DNA of 64,000 nt, from contig JADJMO010000004.1 in NCBI GenBank assembly GCA_016709545.1, forward strand, positions 1 to 64,000, read 5' to 3'. Each line of letters begins with the position of its first letter. Positions within the stretch are counted from its first letter, which is position 1. Shown here in pieces: positions 16,217 to 24,745 of this stretch. Made by a program: the position numbers and the translations under genes. The DNA is from Myxococcales bacterium. GTDB taxonomy: Bacteria; Myxococcota_A; Polyangia; Polyangiales; JADJMO01. The notes beneath the pieces are model-generated. The model saw only the letters and a list, made by a program, of their open reading frames with translations. It had not been told where the DNA came from and ran no database searches.

Positions 16217-18490
16217 CTAGAGCCGGTACTTCGCGCGCACCTCGGCCTGCGCGGCGACGAGCTCGTGGTCGCCGGCCGCGCTCGCGAGCTCGGGCCAGAC
16301 GAGTGGATGGGCGAGCCCCTCGGAGAACGCCCGCAGCGCCTCGTGGATCTCCAGGAGGTCGGAGGCAGGTGCGACGAAGGCATACAGGCCCGGCAGATCG
16401 CCGTCGTCGCCGACCTGGTACGTCTCGTCGCTCGCCACCTGCAGCGGACAGTCGAGCGCGCGGAGCCGCTCGCGCAGCGCATCGACCGCGGCCACTCCTG
16501 GGTGCGCCCCGTCGATCGCGTAGCTCGTACGACCGCCCTCGCGTAGCACCGCGGCGCACGGGTAGAGGAACACGTGCTCCTTGCGCTCCTCGTCGTTCGC
16601 GGGCGGTGGGTTGAGCGGCTGCGCGTCGAACACGACCACATCGTCGAAGTGCTGCGGCATCCCGGGCCGACGGATCTGGAGGATGCGCGCGGTGACCGGG
16701 CCCGTGCGCTGCGCGAAGGGCTCGTAGGGCTCGTCCTCCGCGAAGCGGATCCGGCACAGGCCCCAGTCGTCGTCGATCGGGCCTTCGCCCGGCTGCACCG
16801 GCAGGCCGAGCCGCGCCGCCGATTCGCGGACCTTGGCGTGGTCACCGACGATGGTGGCCGCGGTCATCCGATCCCAGTCGTGCGGTCCGGGCTCGGGCAC
16901 GAGGACGCAGAGCTCGTCGAGGCGCGCGAGGGCGATCGAGAACTCGCCGAGCTGGCGCGCGGCCTCCGCGGCGAGGCGACGGGCGTTCTTCGCGTCGGGC
17001 ACGCGCTCGACCACGAGCGAGGCCTGCTGCAGCGCCGCGCGCGCGTCGCCCCGCGCAAAGGCGTCGACCGCCCGCAGCCAGGGCGGCAACGTGGCGTCGC
17101 CGCGGCGTTCGCAGGCGGCGACCAGCTCGTCGAACGCCGCCCGGTCGTCGGCGCGCCGGATCAGCTCGGCGAGCTCCATCACGAGCGCGAGGTCGGGCGG
17201 CCCTTCGCTCGCCTCGAAGAACGCGAGCAACCTCGCCCGCGCCTCCTCGTCGTGCCCGCTCGCGACGAGCCCTTGCGCGAGGGCGCGCGTGACCACCGCC
17301 TCGCTCGGCCAGCGACGCGCGCCGGCTTCGAGCAACAGCAGGGCGCGCTCCGGATCGTCCGCGATCGCGGCCTCGACGAGCGCCTCCGGGTCCTCCGGCA
17401 ACGGCACCGCGGAGAGCGGTGGTGCGGCCGAGAGGGCCTTGCGCAGGCGCGAGATGCGGTCGAGCGCGTCGAGCGGCTTGCGCAGCACCGGGAGCGCCTG
17501 CTCCATGAGCGCGAGAGCGCGCTGGGCCACGTGCGGCGCCCCGCGCGCGAGGGCCAGATGCGCGTGCTTCTCGGCGATCTCGATGGTGGTGCGCCCGACT
17601 CCCTGGCGCAGGAGGCGCTCGCTGAACCGGCAGAGCGCCTGACCCACCCGGTGGTCGTTGGGGATGGCCGAGGCGAGCACGAGCCGCTCGAGCGCGTCGG
17701 CCCAGCCCGGGTAGTGCTGCGGGGTGTCGAGGATCTCCTCGAGCGGAGGGAGGGCCGCGCGAGCCTCTTCGGTGCGACCCGCGCGCACGTGGACCCGCGC
17801 GAGGTCGATGCGCCGCTCCATCTGGTGGCTCGCGTCCTTGCGCCCGTTGAGCTGGCAGTCCGCGATGAACGCGAGCGCCTCGTCGAGGCGGCCCATGGCG
17901 ATGAGCGGCTCGATGCGCGCGTTCGGCAGATCGTAGGTGGCGTCGCCGTCGCCGGCCGCGACCATCTTGCCGACCTGTCGATCGACGAACGCGAGCGACT
18001 CCTGCATCTGCCCGTTGTCGCGCATGGCGCCGGCATACTCGGCGCTGATGCAGCCGTAGCAAGGCCAAGTCGGGTCGATGCGCGCGAGGGTCTCGTCGCA
18101 CACCGCGAGCCGCTCCTCGGCGAACCCAGGGCCGTCGACGAGGCCGTAGCAGGAGGCGAGATCCTGCACCGCGCACACGGCCTGTGGGCACTCCTTGGTC
18201 TCGGGACGGTGCGCGTAGTCGACCAGCGCCACCGCCTCCGAGAGCGCCGTCGTGCCCTCCATGCGGTGGAGCACGCGGCTCTGCAGCATCCAGTGGCGCA
18301 GGAACACCTCCACCCAGGGGAGATCGAGCGAACGCGCGAGGGCGAGCGCCTCGGGGTAGATGGCGTCGGCGCGCGCGTGCCGATCCTCGCAGACCTCGGT
18401 CGGCAGGCGGTCGATGAGCTCGGCGAGGCGCCCCTGCCCCTCGCGGCGCAGCCGGCGCTCGGTGTCGTTGACCCAGCGCCAGATGTTCAT
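16217..18490 (-). CDS. TPR-repeat protein coupled to the HSP90-like chaperone
   Basis: A 757-residue cytoplasmic protein without signal peptide. Residues 1-520 are helical repeats of the TPR kind (ALALARSLDLPWVEVFLRHW, RIEPLIAMGRLDEALAFIADC, ARVHVRAGRTEEARAALPPL, LAAEAARQLGEFSIALARLDEL). The C-terminal 220 residues are a different alpha/beta region (GLCRIRFAEDEPYEPFAQ, RPGMPQHFDDVVVFDAQPLNPPP). Its ATG overlaps the stop of the HSP90-like gene (ATGA), so the two are made together. In eukaryotes TPR proteins are HSP90 co-chaperones, though they bind an MEEVD tail that this HSP90 lacks. A partner role here is inference. Confidence 0.75.
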   Translation of the reverse strand: MNIWRWVNDTERRLRREGQGRLAELIDRLPTEVCEDRHARADAIYPEALALARSLDLPWVEVFLRHWMLQSRVLHRMEGTTALSEAVALVDYAHRPETKECPQAVCAVQDLASCYGLVDGPGFAEERLAVCDETLARIDPTWPCYGCISAEYAGAMRDNGQMQESLAFVDRQVGKMVAAGDGDATYDLPNARIEPLIAMGRLDEALAFIADCQLNGRKDASHQMERRIDLARVHVRAGRTEEARAALPPLEEILDTPQHYPGWADALERLVLASAIPNDHRVGQALCRFSERLLRQGVGRTTIEIAEKHAHLALARGAPHVAQRALALMEQALPVLRKPLDALDRISRLRKALSAAPPLSAVPLPEDPEALVEAAIADDPERALLLLEAGARRWPSEAVVTRALAQGLVASGHDEEARARLLAFFEASEGPPDLALVMELAELIRRADDRAAFDELVAACERRGDATLPPWLRAVDAFARGDARAALQQASLVVERVPDAKNARRLAAEAARQLGEFSIALARLDELCVLVPEPGPHDWDRMTAATIVGDHAKVRESAARLGLPVQPGEGPIDDDWGLCRIRFAEDEPYEPFAQRTGPVTARILQIRRPGMPQHFDDVVVFDAQPLNPPPANDEERKEHVFLYPCAAVLREGGRTSYAIDGAHPGVAAVDALRERLRALDCPLQVASDETYQVGDDGDLPGLYAFVAPASDLLEIHEALRAFSEGLAHPLVWPELASAAGDHELVAAQAEVRAKYRL

Positions 18491-20301
18491 CGCGCCCCTG
18501 GAGCGCGCAGCAACGCACAGACCGTGGCCGTGTAGTCGGCGAGCGTGGTCGCGAGGTCGACCTTGCCGGCCGAGTCCCCCGCGCCGGTCATCAGCGAGGC
18601 GAGCGCGCGGAGCATGCGCGGGCCCGGATCGTCGCGGTCGGGCACGCGCTCGAGGAGCGCCGCGATCGCCGGCGAGTCGACGTTCACGTAGAGGTGGGCC
18701 TCGGCCGCGCCGTCGACCTTGGCGGTGAACAGGCGGGCGAGCCCGAGGGCCGCGCTCGCGATCCGCTTGTCGGCCTCGTCGCTCTCGAGACGCCGCTTGA
18801 GCTCGACGTCGCGATCGGGCACCAGCACGAGCGGCAGATCCTTGGGCGCGAAGCGCGCGGGAACGATGCGCTGGCCGGGGAGCGCGAGGGTGGCCTCGAG
18901 CACCGCCATCGACGAGGTGTCGAGCCGCTGCGCGCGGAACACCTGCTCGTTGCCCTCGCTGGTCCCGAGCTGCACCACCGTGCCGCCGTGGCGCTCGCAC
19001 CAGCGCTGCACGAACGGCAGCACGCCGTACCGGGTGCCGCTCGCGATCGGCACCTTGAGCGCGCGGAACAGCATCTCCTCGAAGCCGCCACGGGTGGCGA
19101 GCGAGACGTGGAACCGGCGCTCGCTGCGCTTCTGGATCACCGGCATGGTGAGGTCGCCCTCGGAGGTGGGCACCGTGAGCTCGTCGGCGAGCAGGTCGAA
19201 CAACCGGGGCTCGCAGATGGCCGCCCCGAGGAGCGCCTCGTTGTGCCGCGAGAGCACGCGCCGCCACGCCTCGGGCTCGCGCCGCGCGACCTCGGCGAGG
19301 CCGAGCACGATGGCCTCGATCAGCGCCGCCTGGGTGGCCGTGTAGGCGGCGTCGCGCTGCAGGTCCTCGCGGCTGGCGGTGGGCGTGAGCGCCACCGACT
19401 CGATGACCCCGCCGACGAACCCCGCCCACGCGGGCAGCAGGTCGCGCGCGTCGTCGTCGAGCAGCATGCCGCGCACGAACACCGCGAGGTTGCGGTTGTC
19501 GCTCGTGCCGTAGGTGGCGCCGTCCTGCACCCAGAGCATGCCGCGCGCGTCCGCCTTGTCGAGCGGCCGCACGGCGAAGGTGCACAGCGGCTCGAAGCGC
19601 GACTCGAACCGCGCGGCGAACGCGAGCCGCGCGCGGCGCGCCTTGAGCGGGTTCTCGGCGGGCTCGCGCCACGGCGGCGGCACCGCGTTGATGTCGACGT
19701 CGTCGCCGTCGAGCCGCACGCCGAACGGCAGGAGCGCGCCGTAGCGAGCGAGGATCGGCCGCAGCGCGTCGCGCTCGAGGAGCGCGTGGAACTTCTCCTT
19801 GAGGGTGAGCTGCACGCGGGTGCCGATCGGCCGGGCGTCGCACGCCTCGAGCGAGTAGCGCTCGCCGCTCTTGCTCGCGTAGTGGAACCCGAGCTCCGGC
19901 GATTGATACGAGGTGGTCCACACGTCGATGCGCTCGCTGACCACGAACGCCGAGAGGAACCCGAGGCCGAACAGCCCGATGAGGCCGTCGTCGGCGGTGG
20001 CCTGGCGCAGGCGCCGCGTGTAGCCCGCGCCGACGGTGGCGAGGTATTGCACCACCTCGTCGTGGGTGAGCCCGGCGCCGTTGTCCTCCACCGCGAGCGT
20101 GCCCGTCGCGCGGTCGGGGATCACCCGGATGCTCGGCGTGAAGGCGTCGGCCGCCTCGATGCGACGCCGGGTGCACGAGTCGTGGGCGTTCTGGACGAGC
20201 TCGCGCAGCGCGACGGTGGGCGTGGAGTAGAGGTGCTCGCCGAGCACGGTCATCAACCCCGAGAGGTCGACCTGTGTCGCGCGTACCTCCGCCTCGGCCA
20301 T
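18487..20301 (-). CDS. HSP90-family (HtpG-like) ATPase
   Basis: A 604-residue GHKL ATPase. The nucleotide pocket is intact: ALRELVQNAHDS (Glu34, Asn38), VEDNGAGL (Asp73) and the lid IGLFGLGFLSAFVV. A TASREDLQRD motif near residue 310 matches the catalytic-Arg loop 'SRE.LQ' of the HSP90 middle domain. It differs from E. coli HtpG in its sequence after the middle domain, and the end (TLADYTATVCALLRAPGAR) has no MEEVD. It resembles the divergent HSP90 group common in actinobacteria and myxobacteria. Start ATG 20301 has a TATGCT -10-like element 8 bases upstream. It is the first gene of a two-gene operon with a TPR protein. Clients unknown. Confidence 0.85.
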   Translation of the reverse strand: MAEAEVRATQVDLSGLMTVLGEHLYSTPTVALRELVQNAHDSCTRRRIEAADAFTPSIRVIPDRATGTLAVEDNGAGLTHDEVVQYLATVGAGYTRRLRQATADDGLIGLFGLGFLSAFVVSERIDVWTTSYQSPELGFHYASKSGERYSLEACDARPIGTRVQLTLKEKFHALLERDALRPILARYGALLPFGVRLDGDDVDINAVPPPWREPAENPLKARRARLAFAARFESRFEPLCTFAVRPLDKADARGMLWVQDGATYGTSDNRNLAVFVRGMLLDDDARDLLPAWAGFVGGVIESVALTPTASREDLQRDAAYTATQAALIEAIVLGLAEVARREPEAWRRVLSRHNEALLGAAICEPRLFDLLADELTVPTSEGDLTMPVIQKRSERRFHVSLATRGGFEEMLFRALKVPIASGTRYGVLPFVQRWCERHGGTVVQLGTSEGNEQVFRAQRLDTSSMAVLEATLALPGQRIVPARFAPKDLPLVLVPDRDVELKRRLESDEADKRIASAALGLARLFTAKVDGAAEAHLYVNVDSPAIAALLERVPDRDDPGPRMLRALASLMTGAGDSAGKVDLATTLADYTATVCALLRAPGAR

Positions 20302-20309
20302 GGGCGCCG

Positions 20310-20315
20310 AGCATA
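20310..20315 (-). promoter_or_regulatory. -10-like TAnnnT for the HSP90/TPR operon
   Basis: On the minus strand GC-TATGCT is followed by 8 bases and ATG 20301. It lies between the recO stop and the HSP90 start (19-bp gap). Confidence 0.45.
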
Positions 20316-20320
20316 GCGCA

Positions 20321-21019
20321 CTAGGGGGTCCGCGCCTCGACGGCGGCGGCGACGATGGGGGCGAGGCCGCCGTCTCGGAGCGCCCAGGGATCGTCGGCCG
20401 CGAGATCGAGCACGGCGCCAGCGATCTCGGTGTATCCGGCTTCGCTCCCGGCGCGGCAGGCGGCGCAGACCACGCCACCATGGCGCCCCGCGAGCAAGGC
20501 CGCCTTGCCGCGGGGCCGCGGGCGACCACACCGCGCGCAGCCGTCGAGCTCCAGCGCGAACCCGAGCGACTCGAGGAGCACGAGGCCGAAGGCGGTCTCG
20601 AGGGGGGCCACCGCGGCGCCCACGTCGAGCATGTCGAGCGCGCGCTCGAGGGCGCTGAAGACCACCTTCTCCTCGGTGTGCTCGGGGCAGAGGCTCCGCG
20701 TCCAGCGCGTGCACGCCCCCGCGGCGTCGAGCGCCTCGGCGCGAGAGAGCAGCCCGATCCGCGCCTGACCGACCTCGGCGGCGCGCAGCGAGAAGAGCTC
20801 GCCGCCGCCCTTGGCGAGGCTCACGCGCAGCGTGTGGAACGGCTCGAGCACCATGCGCCGCTTGGCCCGCTTGCCGATCGCCGAGACGATCCCGCGCCGC
20901 TCGGTGAGCAGCTTCACGACCGCGTCGGACTCGCCGTACGGCGAGACCCGCAGCACGAACGCGCGATCGTCGGGCTCGGCGACCCTAGCCGACGACGACG
21001 ACGACCGACTGCTGGCCAT
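20321..21019 (-). CDS. recO: DNA repair protein RecO
   Basis: A 232-residue recombination mediator that helps load RecA with RecR. The OB-fold start reads AFVLRVSPYGESDAVVKLLTERRGIVSAIGKRAKR, and a helical domain follows. The Cys4 zinc site is LDGCARCGRPRPRG with GGVVCAACRAG. The start is taken as ATG 21019, in frame, giving an N-terminal Ser run (SRSSSSS). This overlaps the end of the upstream HTH gene by 35 bases. The same GTC-repeat DNA encodes Val5 in that gene and Ser5 here. It is the last gene of a three-gene operon. Confidence 0.85.
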   Translation of the reverse strand: MASSRSSSSSARVAEPDDRAFVLRVSPYGESDAVVKLLTERRGIVSAIGKRAKRRMVLEPFHTLRVSLAKGGGELFSLRAAEVGQARIGLLSRAEALDAAGACTRWTRSLCPEHTEEKVVFSALERALDMLDVGAAVAPLETAFGLVLLESLGFALELDGCARCGRPRPRGKAALLAGRHGGVVCAACRAGSEAGYTEIAGAVLDLAADDPWALRDGGLAPIVAAAVEARTP

Positions 21020-21515
21020 GCTCGCCCATCGACAGCTCGCTCGGCACGTCGCGCCCGCGCGGGCGCAGGATGAAGCTGAGCGCCATCGTGCAGAGCACGA
21101 GGAGCAGCACGAACGCGACGGCGATGCCCACCCGGCGACGCTCCTTGGGAGCGACGTGGGTGGAGACCGGCACGATCGGCGCGACGAGTGGCACACGACG
21201 CGAGGCGCCGTACCAGGCGAGCACTTCTTCGGGCGAGAGGCCGACGGCCTTGGCGTAGCCGCGCAGGAAGCCCCGCACGAACACCTCGCCGGGGAGGTCG
21301 TCGAAGCGGTCGGTCTCGAGCTTCTCGAGCGAGACCAGCGGGATGCGGGTGGCGCGGCCGATCTCCTCGATCGACATGCCGCGCAGCTCGCGCTCGCGAC
21401 GCAGACGAGCGCCGACGCCGCCACGCAGGCTCGCGGGAGCGACTGCCAGGGACGCAGGAGCCAGGGACGCAGGGGCCGACGCAGGGGCCGACGCGAGGCT
21501 GTTGCGGTCGTTCAT
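20985..21515 (-). CDS. RodZ-like HTH membrane protein
   Basis: A 176-residue protein. Residues 1-32 are an Ala/Ser/Pro repeat (ASAPASLAPASLA). Residues about 33-100 form the HTH_25/RodZ-type domain (GARLRRERELRGMSIEEIGRATRIPLVSLEKLETDRF followed by FVRGFLRGYAKAVGLSPEEVLAWY). A single transmembrane helix lies near 130-152 (VGIAVAFVLLLVLCTMALSFIL). The periplasmic tail is very short, unlike full RodZ. It is co-translated with the TPR lipoprotein upstream (ATGA overlap) and overlaps recO by 35 bases. A role in envelope or cytoskeletal organisation is by family analogy only. Confidence 0.78.
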   Translation of the reverse strand: MNDRNSLASAPASAPASLAPASLAVAPASLRGGVGARLRRERELRGMSIEEIGRATRIPLVSLEKLETDRFDDLPGEVFVRGFLRGYAKAVGLSPEEVLAWYGASRRVPLVAPIVPVSTHVAPKERRRVGIAVAFVLLLVLCTMALSFILRPRGRDVPSELSMGEHGQQSVVVVVG

Positions 21516-22303
21516 TTTGCGCACCTCACGACGCCATCGACGCACCGCTTGCCGATCGACGTCTTGTCGGAGATGGAGACGCACTGCTTGTATTCTTCGA
21601 GGGCCACGGGCTTCTGCCCGAGCTTCTCGTGCACACGGCCGAGCGCTTCCCAGGCGTCCTGGAGGCGCTTGCAGATGGGGTCGGGGCGGTCGACGGAGCG
21701 CTTGAGGAGCTCCTCGGCCTTGATCAGGTTGCCCTTCTTCTCGAAGGCGACGCCCATGCGGTAGTCGACCCAGCACCAGCCGGGCTTGAGCGCGAGCGCC
21801 TTCTCGAGCACCTCGAGCGCCTTGTCGGGCTCGTTCTTCTCGAGGTAGGCCCCGCCGAGCTCGTACCAGGCGAGCTCCGGGGTCTTGTAGACGATGTCCT
21901 CGGCGAGCGGCCGCAGGATGGCGATCGCCTCGTCGTACTTCTTCTGCTGGATGAGGATCACCGCGAGCAGGTGCTTGGCGGGGCGCAGCTCCGGGTCGAC
22001 GGCGATGGCCTTGCGGGCGGCCTTCTCGGCCTCTTCCCAGCGGCAGTCGTTCTCGGCCTGGCAGATGGCCAGGTAGAGGAGCGCGATGAGCCGGTGGGCC
22101 TCGGCGTTGTTGTCGTCGGCGGAGATCGCCTTCTGGGCGTGCTCCATCGCCGCGCGGTATCGCTGGTGCTGCCAGTCGTCGAGCGCGAGGTCGTATTCGG
22201 CGCGCGAGACCTTCTCGGGATCGGCACCGTTGGGCATCGAGCCGTTGCGCGGGCAGCCGAGGACGAGGACCCCCCAGGCGATGCCCCACGCGGCGCCCCT
22301 CAT
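21512..22303 (-). CDS. TPR lipoprotein (PilF/PilW-like)
   Basis: A 263-residue exported protein. I chose ATG 22303 because it gives a lipoprotein signal (MRGAAWGIAWGVLVLGCPRNG; lipobox LVLGC). A longer frame to 22429 would add only an Ala-rich run that includes a 24-bp DNA repeat. About five TPR units follow (AEYDLALDDWQHQRYRAAMEHAQKAI, RWEEAEKAARKAI, IQQKKYDEAIAILRPLAED, LEKNEPDKALEVLEKALAL, EKKGNLIKAEELLKRSV). The layout resembles type IV pilus pilotins or stability factors, but no secretin gene is near. It heads the operon with the RodZ-like gene and recO. Confidence 0.75.
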   Translation of the reverse strand: MRGAAWGIAWGVLVLGCPRNGSMPNGADPEKVSRAEYDLALDDWQHQRYRAAMEHAQKAISADDNNAEAHRLIALLYLAICQAENDCRWEEAEKAARKAIAVDPELRPAKHLLAVILIQQKKYDEAIAILRPLAEDIVYKTPELAWYELGGAYLEKNEPDKALEVLEKALALKPGWCWVDYRMGVAFEKKGNLIKAEELLKRSVDRPDPICKRLQDAWEALGRVHEKLGQKPVALEEYKQCVSISDKTSIGKRCVDGVVRCAK

Positions 22304-22354
22304 CGAGTCCCAGCCCGAGCTGCGCTGCCGCCCCGCAGCCTGCTGCGTCACGGG

Positions 22355-22402
22355 CGACGCCGCGACAGCGACTGCCGCCGACGCCGCGACAGCGACTGCC
22401 GA
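22355..22402. repeat. Two tandem copies of a 24-bp repeat
   Basis: A 24-base unit beginning CGACGCCGCGACAGCGAC occurs at 22355-22378 and 22379-22402 with one mismatch at the last base. It lies in the 278-bp gap between the divergent TPR lipoprotein and MFS genes. Confidence 0.55.
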
Positions 22403-22581
22403 CAAAGCGGGCGAGGCGGGAAGGTGCATGGGCGGGGGGTGGAAGGACGCGGAGGCTGAAAAACCAGCAACAAAGCCTGGAAGGCCTTGGCTGGGGGACT
22501 CCGTGCGTAACCCACGTGGCAGATCGGGTCAATCGGAATGGACCGGGGTTTTCCACAGGGTCGACGTGCTAGGAGCCCGCC

Positions 22582-23829
22582 GTGGCCGGGGCGCGTGCGG
22601 AGCCGCTCTTTCGTCCGGGAGCCCGCCAGGTCTTCTGGACCCTGCTCGTCGGCTACGCCGCCTTCTATCTCTGTCGCGCCAACGTCGACGCGGCCGCGCC
22701 CCTCCTCGAGAAGGCGTTCGGGTACGACAAGGTGCGCCTCGGAGCGCTCTCGTCGCTCGGGACCATCGCGTACGCGATCGGCAAGGTCACGCTCGGCCCG
22801 CTCGGCGATCGCCTCGGGGGGCGGCGCATCTTCCTGCTGTGCTTGTTCGGCTCCGTCGTCGCGAGCCTCACGATCGGCGCCGTCGCGGGCGCCTTCTCCC
22901 TCTTGCTCGGCGTCGTCGTCCTCAACCGGTTCGCGCAGAGCGGCGGCTGGGGTGGGCTCGTCAACGTGGTCTCCAAGTGGTTCCGGCGCGACCACTACGG
23001 CACCGTGATGGGCGGCCTCTCCACGAGCTACGAGCTCGGCAACGTGTGCGCGCTGGTGCTCTCGGGCGTGATCGGCGCGCGGTTCGGGTGGCGCGCGCTG
23101 TTCCTCGTGAACCCACTCCTGCTCGCGCTGGTCGGCGTGGTGGCGTTCTTCACGCTCGAGGGCCGACCGGCGACCGAGGAGGTGCAGGCGGAGGCGGCTT
23201 CCACCGAGGACCGCCCGCGCCTCGGCGAGGTGTTCGCGGCGCTGGCGCAGCAGCCGGCGTTCTGGTTCGGCCTGGGCCTGTCGTTCTTGCTCACGTTCGC
23301 GCGGAGCGGCTTCCTCGCGTGGACGCCGATGTTCCTCGCCGAGGTCACCGGCAAGGTGCAAGGCGGCATCGTCAAGAGCGCGATCTTCCCGGCGGCCGGC
23401 GTCGTCTCCGCGCTCGCCGTCGGGCGCTACAGCGATCGCCTCGGCCCGGGCCGGCGCGCCCCCGTGATGACGGTGATGCTCGCGCTGCTCACCGTCGCGG
23501 TGCTCGTGCTCGCGCACTACGGGACCAGGAGCGCCGCGCTCGCCTTCCCGATGATCGGCGTGTGTGGGCTCATGCTGCTCGGGCCGTACTCGCTGCTCGG
23601 CGGTGCGGTCTCGCTCGACGTCGCGGGCAAGACCGGCGCGGCCACCGCGGCGGGGCTCGTCGACGGGGTCGGTTACCTCGGCGGTAGCCTCGCGGGGATC
23701 CTGATGGGGTTCCTGGCCAAGCGCTGGGGCTGGGCGGCGGCGTTCTACGCGATCGCCGTGGCCGCGCTGCTCGGCGCGCTGCTCGCCGCGGTCTGGTCGC
23801 GCCTGTCGATGCGGCGCGCGATAGGATGA
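22582..23829 (+). CDS. MFS transporter, organophosphate antiporter (GlpT/UhpT)-like
   Basis: A 415-residue inner-membrane protein with about 12 hydrophobic helices. The signature after helix 1 is FYLCRANVDAAAPLL, with the Arg typical of GlpT/UhpT-type carriers. The loop 2-3 motif is GPLGDRLGGRRIF. WGGLVNVVSKWF resembles the 'GWP...W' region of the same family. A charged loop sits mid-protein (ATEEVQAEAASTEDRPRLGE). Start GTG 22582 has AGGAG 7 bases upstream. Its stop overlaps the next ATG (ATGA), linking it with the hydrolase. The substrate is not deducible; a phosphorylated organic anion is the family expectation. Confidence 0.78.
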   Translation: MAGARAEPLFRPGARQVFWTLLVGYAAFYLCRANVDAAAPLLEKAFGYDKVRLGALSSLGTIAYAIGKVTLGPLGDRLGGRRIFLLCLFGSVVASLTIGAVAGAFSLLLGVVVLNRFAQSGGWGGLVNVVSKWFRRDHYGTVMGGLSTSYELGNVCALVLSGVIGARFGWRALFLVNPLLLALVGVVAFFTLEGRPATEEVQAEAASTEDRPRLGEVFAALAQQPAFWFGLGLSFLLTFARSGFLAWTPMFLAEVTGKVQGGIVKSAIFPAAGVVSALAVGRYSDRLGPGRRAPVMTVMLALLTVAVLVLAHYGTRSAALAFPMIGVCGLMLLGPYSLLGGAVSLDVAGKTGAATAAGLVDGVGYLGGSLAGILMGFLAKRWGWAAAFYAIAVAALLGALLAAVWSRLSMRRAIG

Positions 23830-24653
23830 CGACGATGCTGCGTCCGCGCGAGGTCGTGCCCGGTGTCTCGATGTTCCCGGTGCGGACCCCCACGCTGCCG
23901 CCCGCGACGCACACCAACACGTACGCGCTGGGCCGCGAAGAGGTGCTCCTCGTGGAGCCCGCCACCCCCTACGAGGACGAGCGCCGCGAGTGGCTCGCGT
24001 GGGCGCGCGGGCGCGAGGGCCGGGTCGTCGGCGTGCTCGCCACCCACCACCACGTCGACCACGCGAGCGCCGCCGGAGCCTTCGCGCGCGCGCTCGCGGT
24101 CCCTCTGCTCGCGCACCCGAGCACGGTGGAGCGGCTCACCGACCTCGACGGTGTCACGGTGCGCGCGCTCAGCGATGGCGAGAAGCTGGTGCTCGGCCAC
24201 GCGAGCTACCGCGTGCTGCACACGCCCGGTCACGCGCCCGGCCACGTGTGCCTGTGGAACGCCGCGCAGAAGACCCTGATCGCCGGGGACATGGTGGCCA
24301 ACGGCTCGACGATCCTCATCCCGCCCGACGACGGCGGCGACATGGCCGATTACATCGCCCAGCTCGAACGCCTGCTCGATCTCGGCGCCACGACGCTGCT
24401 GCCCGCGCACGGCGAGCCGATCGACGACCCCCACGCCGTCCTCACGTACTACGTGAAGCACCGCCGCATGCGCGAGGAGAAGGTGCGCGCGGCGTTCGTG
24501 CGCCTCTTCGCCGAGTTCGGCCGCGCGCCGGAGCTCCACGAGCTCGTGCCGCTCGCCTACGACGACACCCCCGCGCACCTGCACCTGATCGCGGCCGCGG
24601 CGGCCGAGGCGCATCTGGTGAAGCTGCGGCGCGAGGGCCGGCTCGACCCGTAG
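23826..24653 (+). CDS. Metallo-beta-lactamase-fold hydrolase (LACTB2-like)
   Basis: A 275-residue soluble enzyme. Metal ligands are visible in order: THHHVDH (the HxHxDH motif), HTPGHAPGHV, AGDMVANGS and PAHGEPI. A C-terminal winged-helix-like extension (MREEKVRAAFVRLFAEFGRAPELHELVPLAY) is typical of LACTB2-type proteins, which act on RNA or thioesters. The substrate is open. The ATG overlaps the MFS stop (ATGA), so the two are co-translated. Confidence 0.82.
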   Translation: MTTMLRPREVVPGVSMFPVRTPTLPPATHTNTYALGREEVLLVEPATPYEDERREWLAWARGREGRVVGVLATHHHVDHASAAGAFARALAVPLLAHPSTVERLTDLDGVTVRALSDGEKLVLGHASYRVLHTPGHAPGHVCLWNAAQKTLIAGDMVANGSTILIPPDDGGDMADYIAQLERLLDLGATTLLPAHGEPIDDPHAVLTYYVKHRRMREEKVRAAFVRLFAEFGRAPELHELVPLAYDDTPAHLHLIAAAAAEAHLVKLRREGRLDP

Positions 24654-24745
24654 GTCTTTGCGCGCAGGCGCAGACGCTGCGTGACGATCGCGCGTCGCAG
24701 CGAGCACCGCCCGCGCGGCACGGCGCTGGTATACGAGGCGACACC

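Noticed and set aside
16217..20314. A single minus-strand frame of 1365 codons spanning the TPR and HSP90-like genes
   Set aside because: Only the TPR part (to ATG 18490) reads as protein in this frame. Upstream it is the shadow of the HSP90-like gene, which overlaps by 4 bases in another frame.
22549..22557. DnaA-box-like TTTTCCACA
   Set aside because: A single box with one mismatch, no cluster, no AT-rich unwinding region and no dnaA/dnaN nearby; not an origin.
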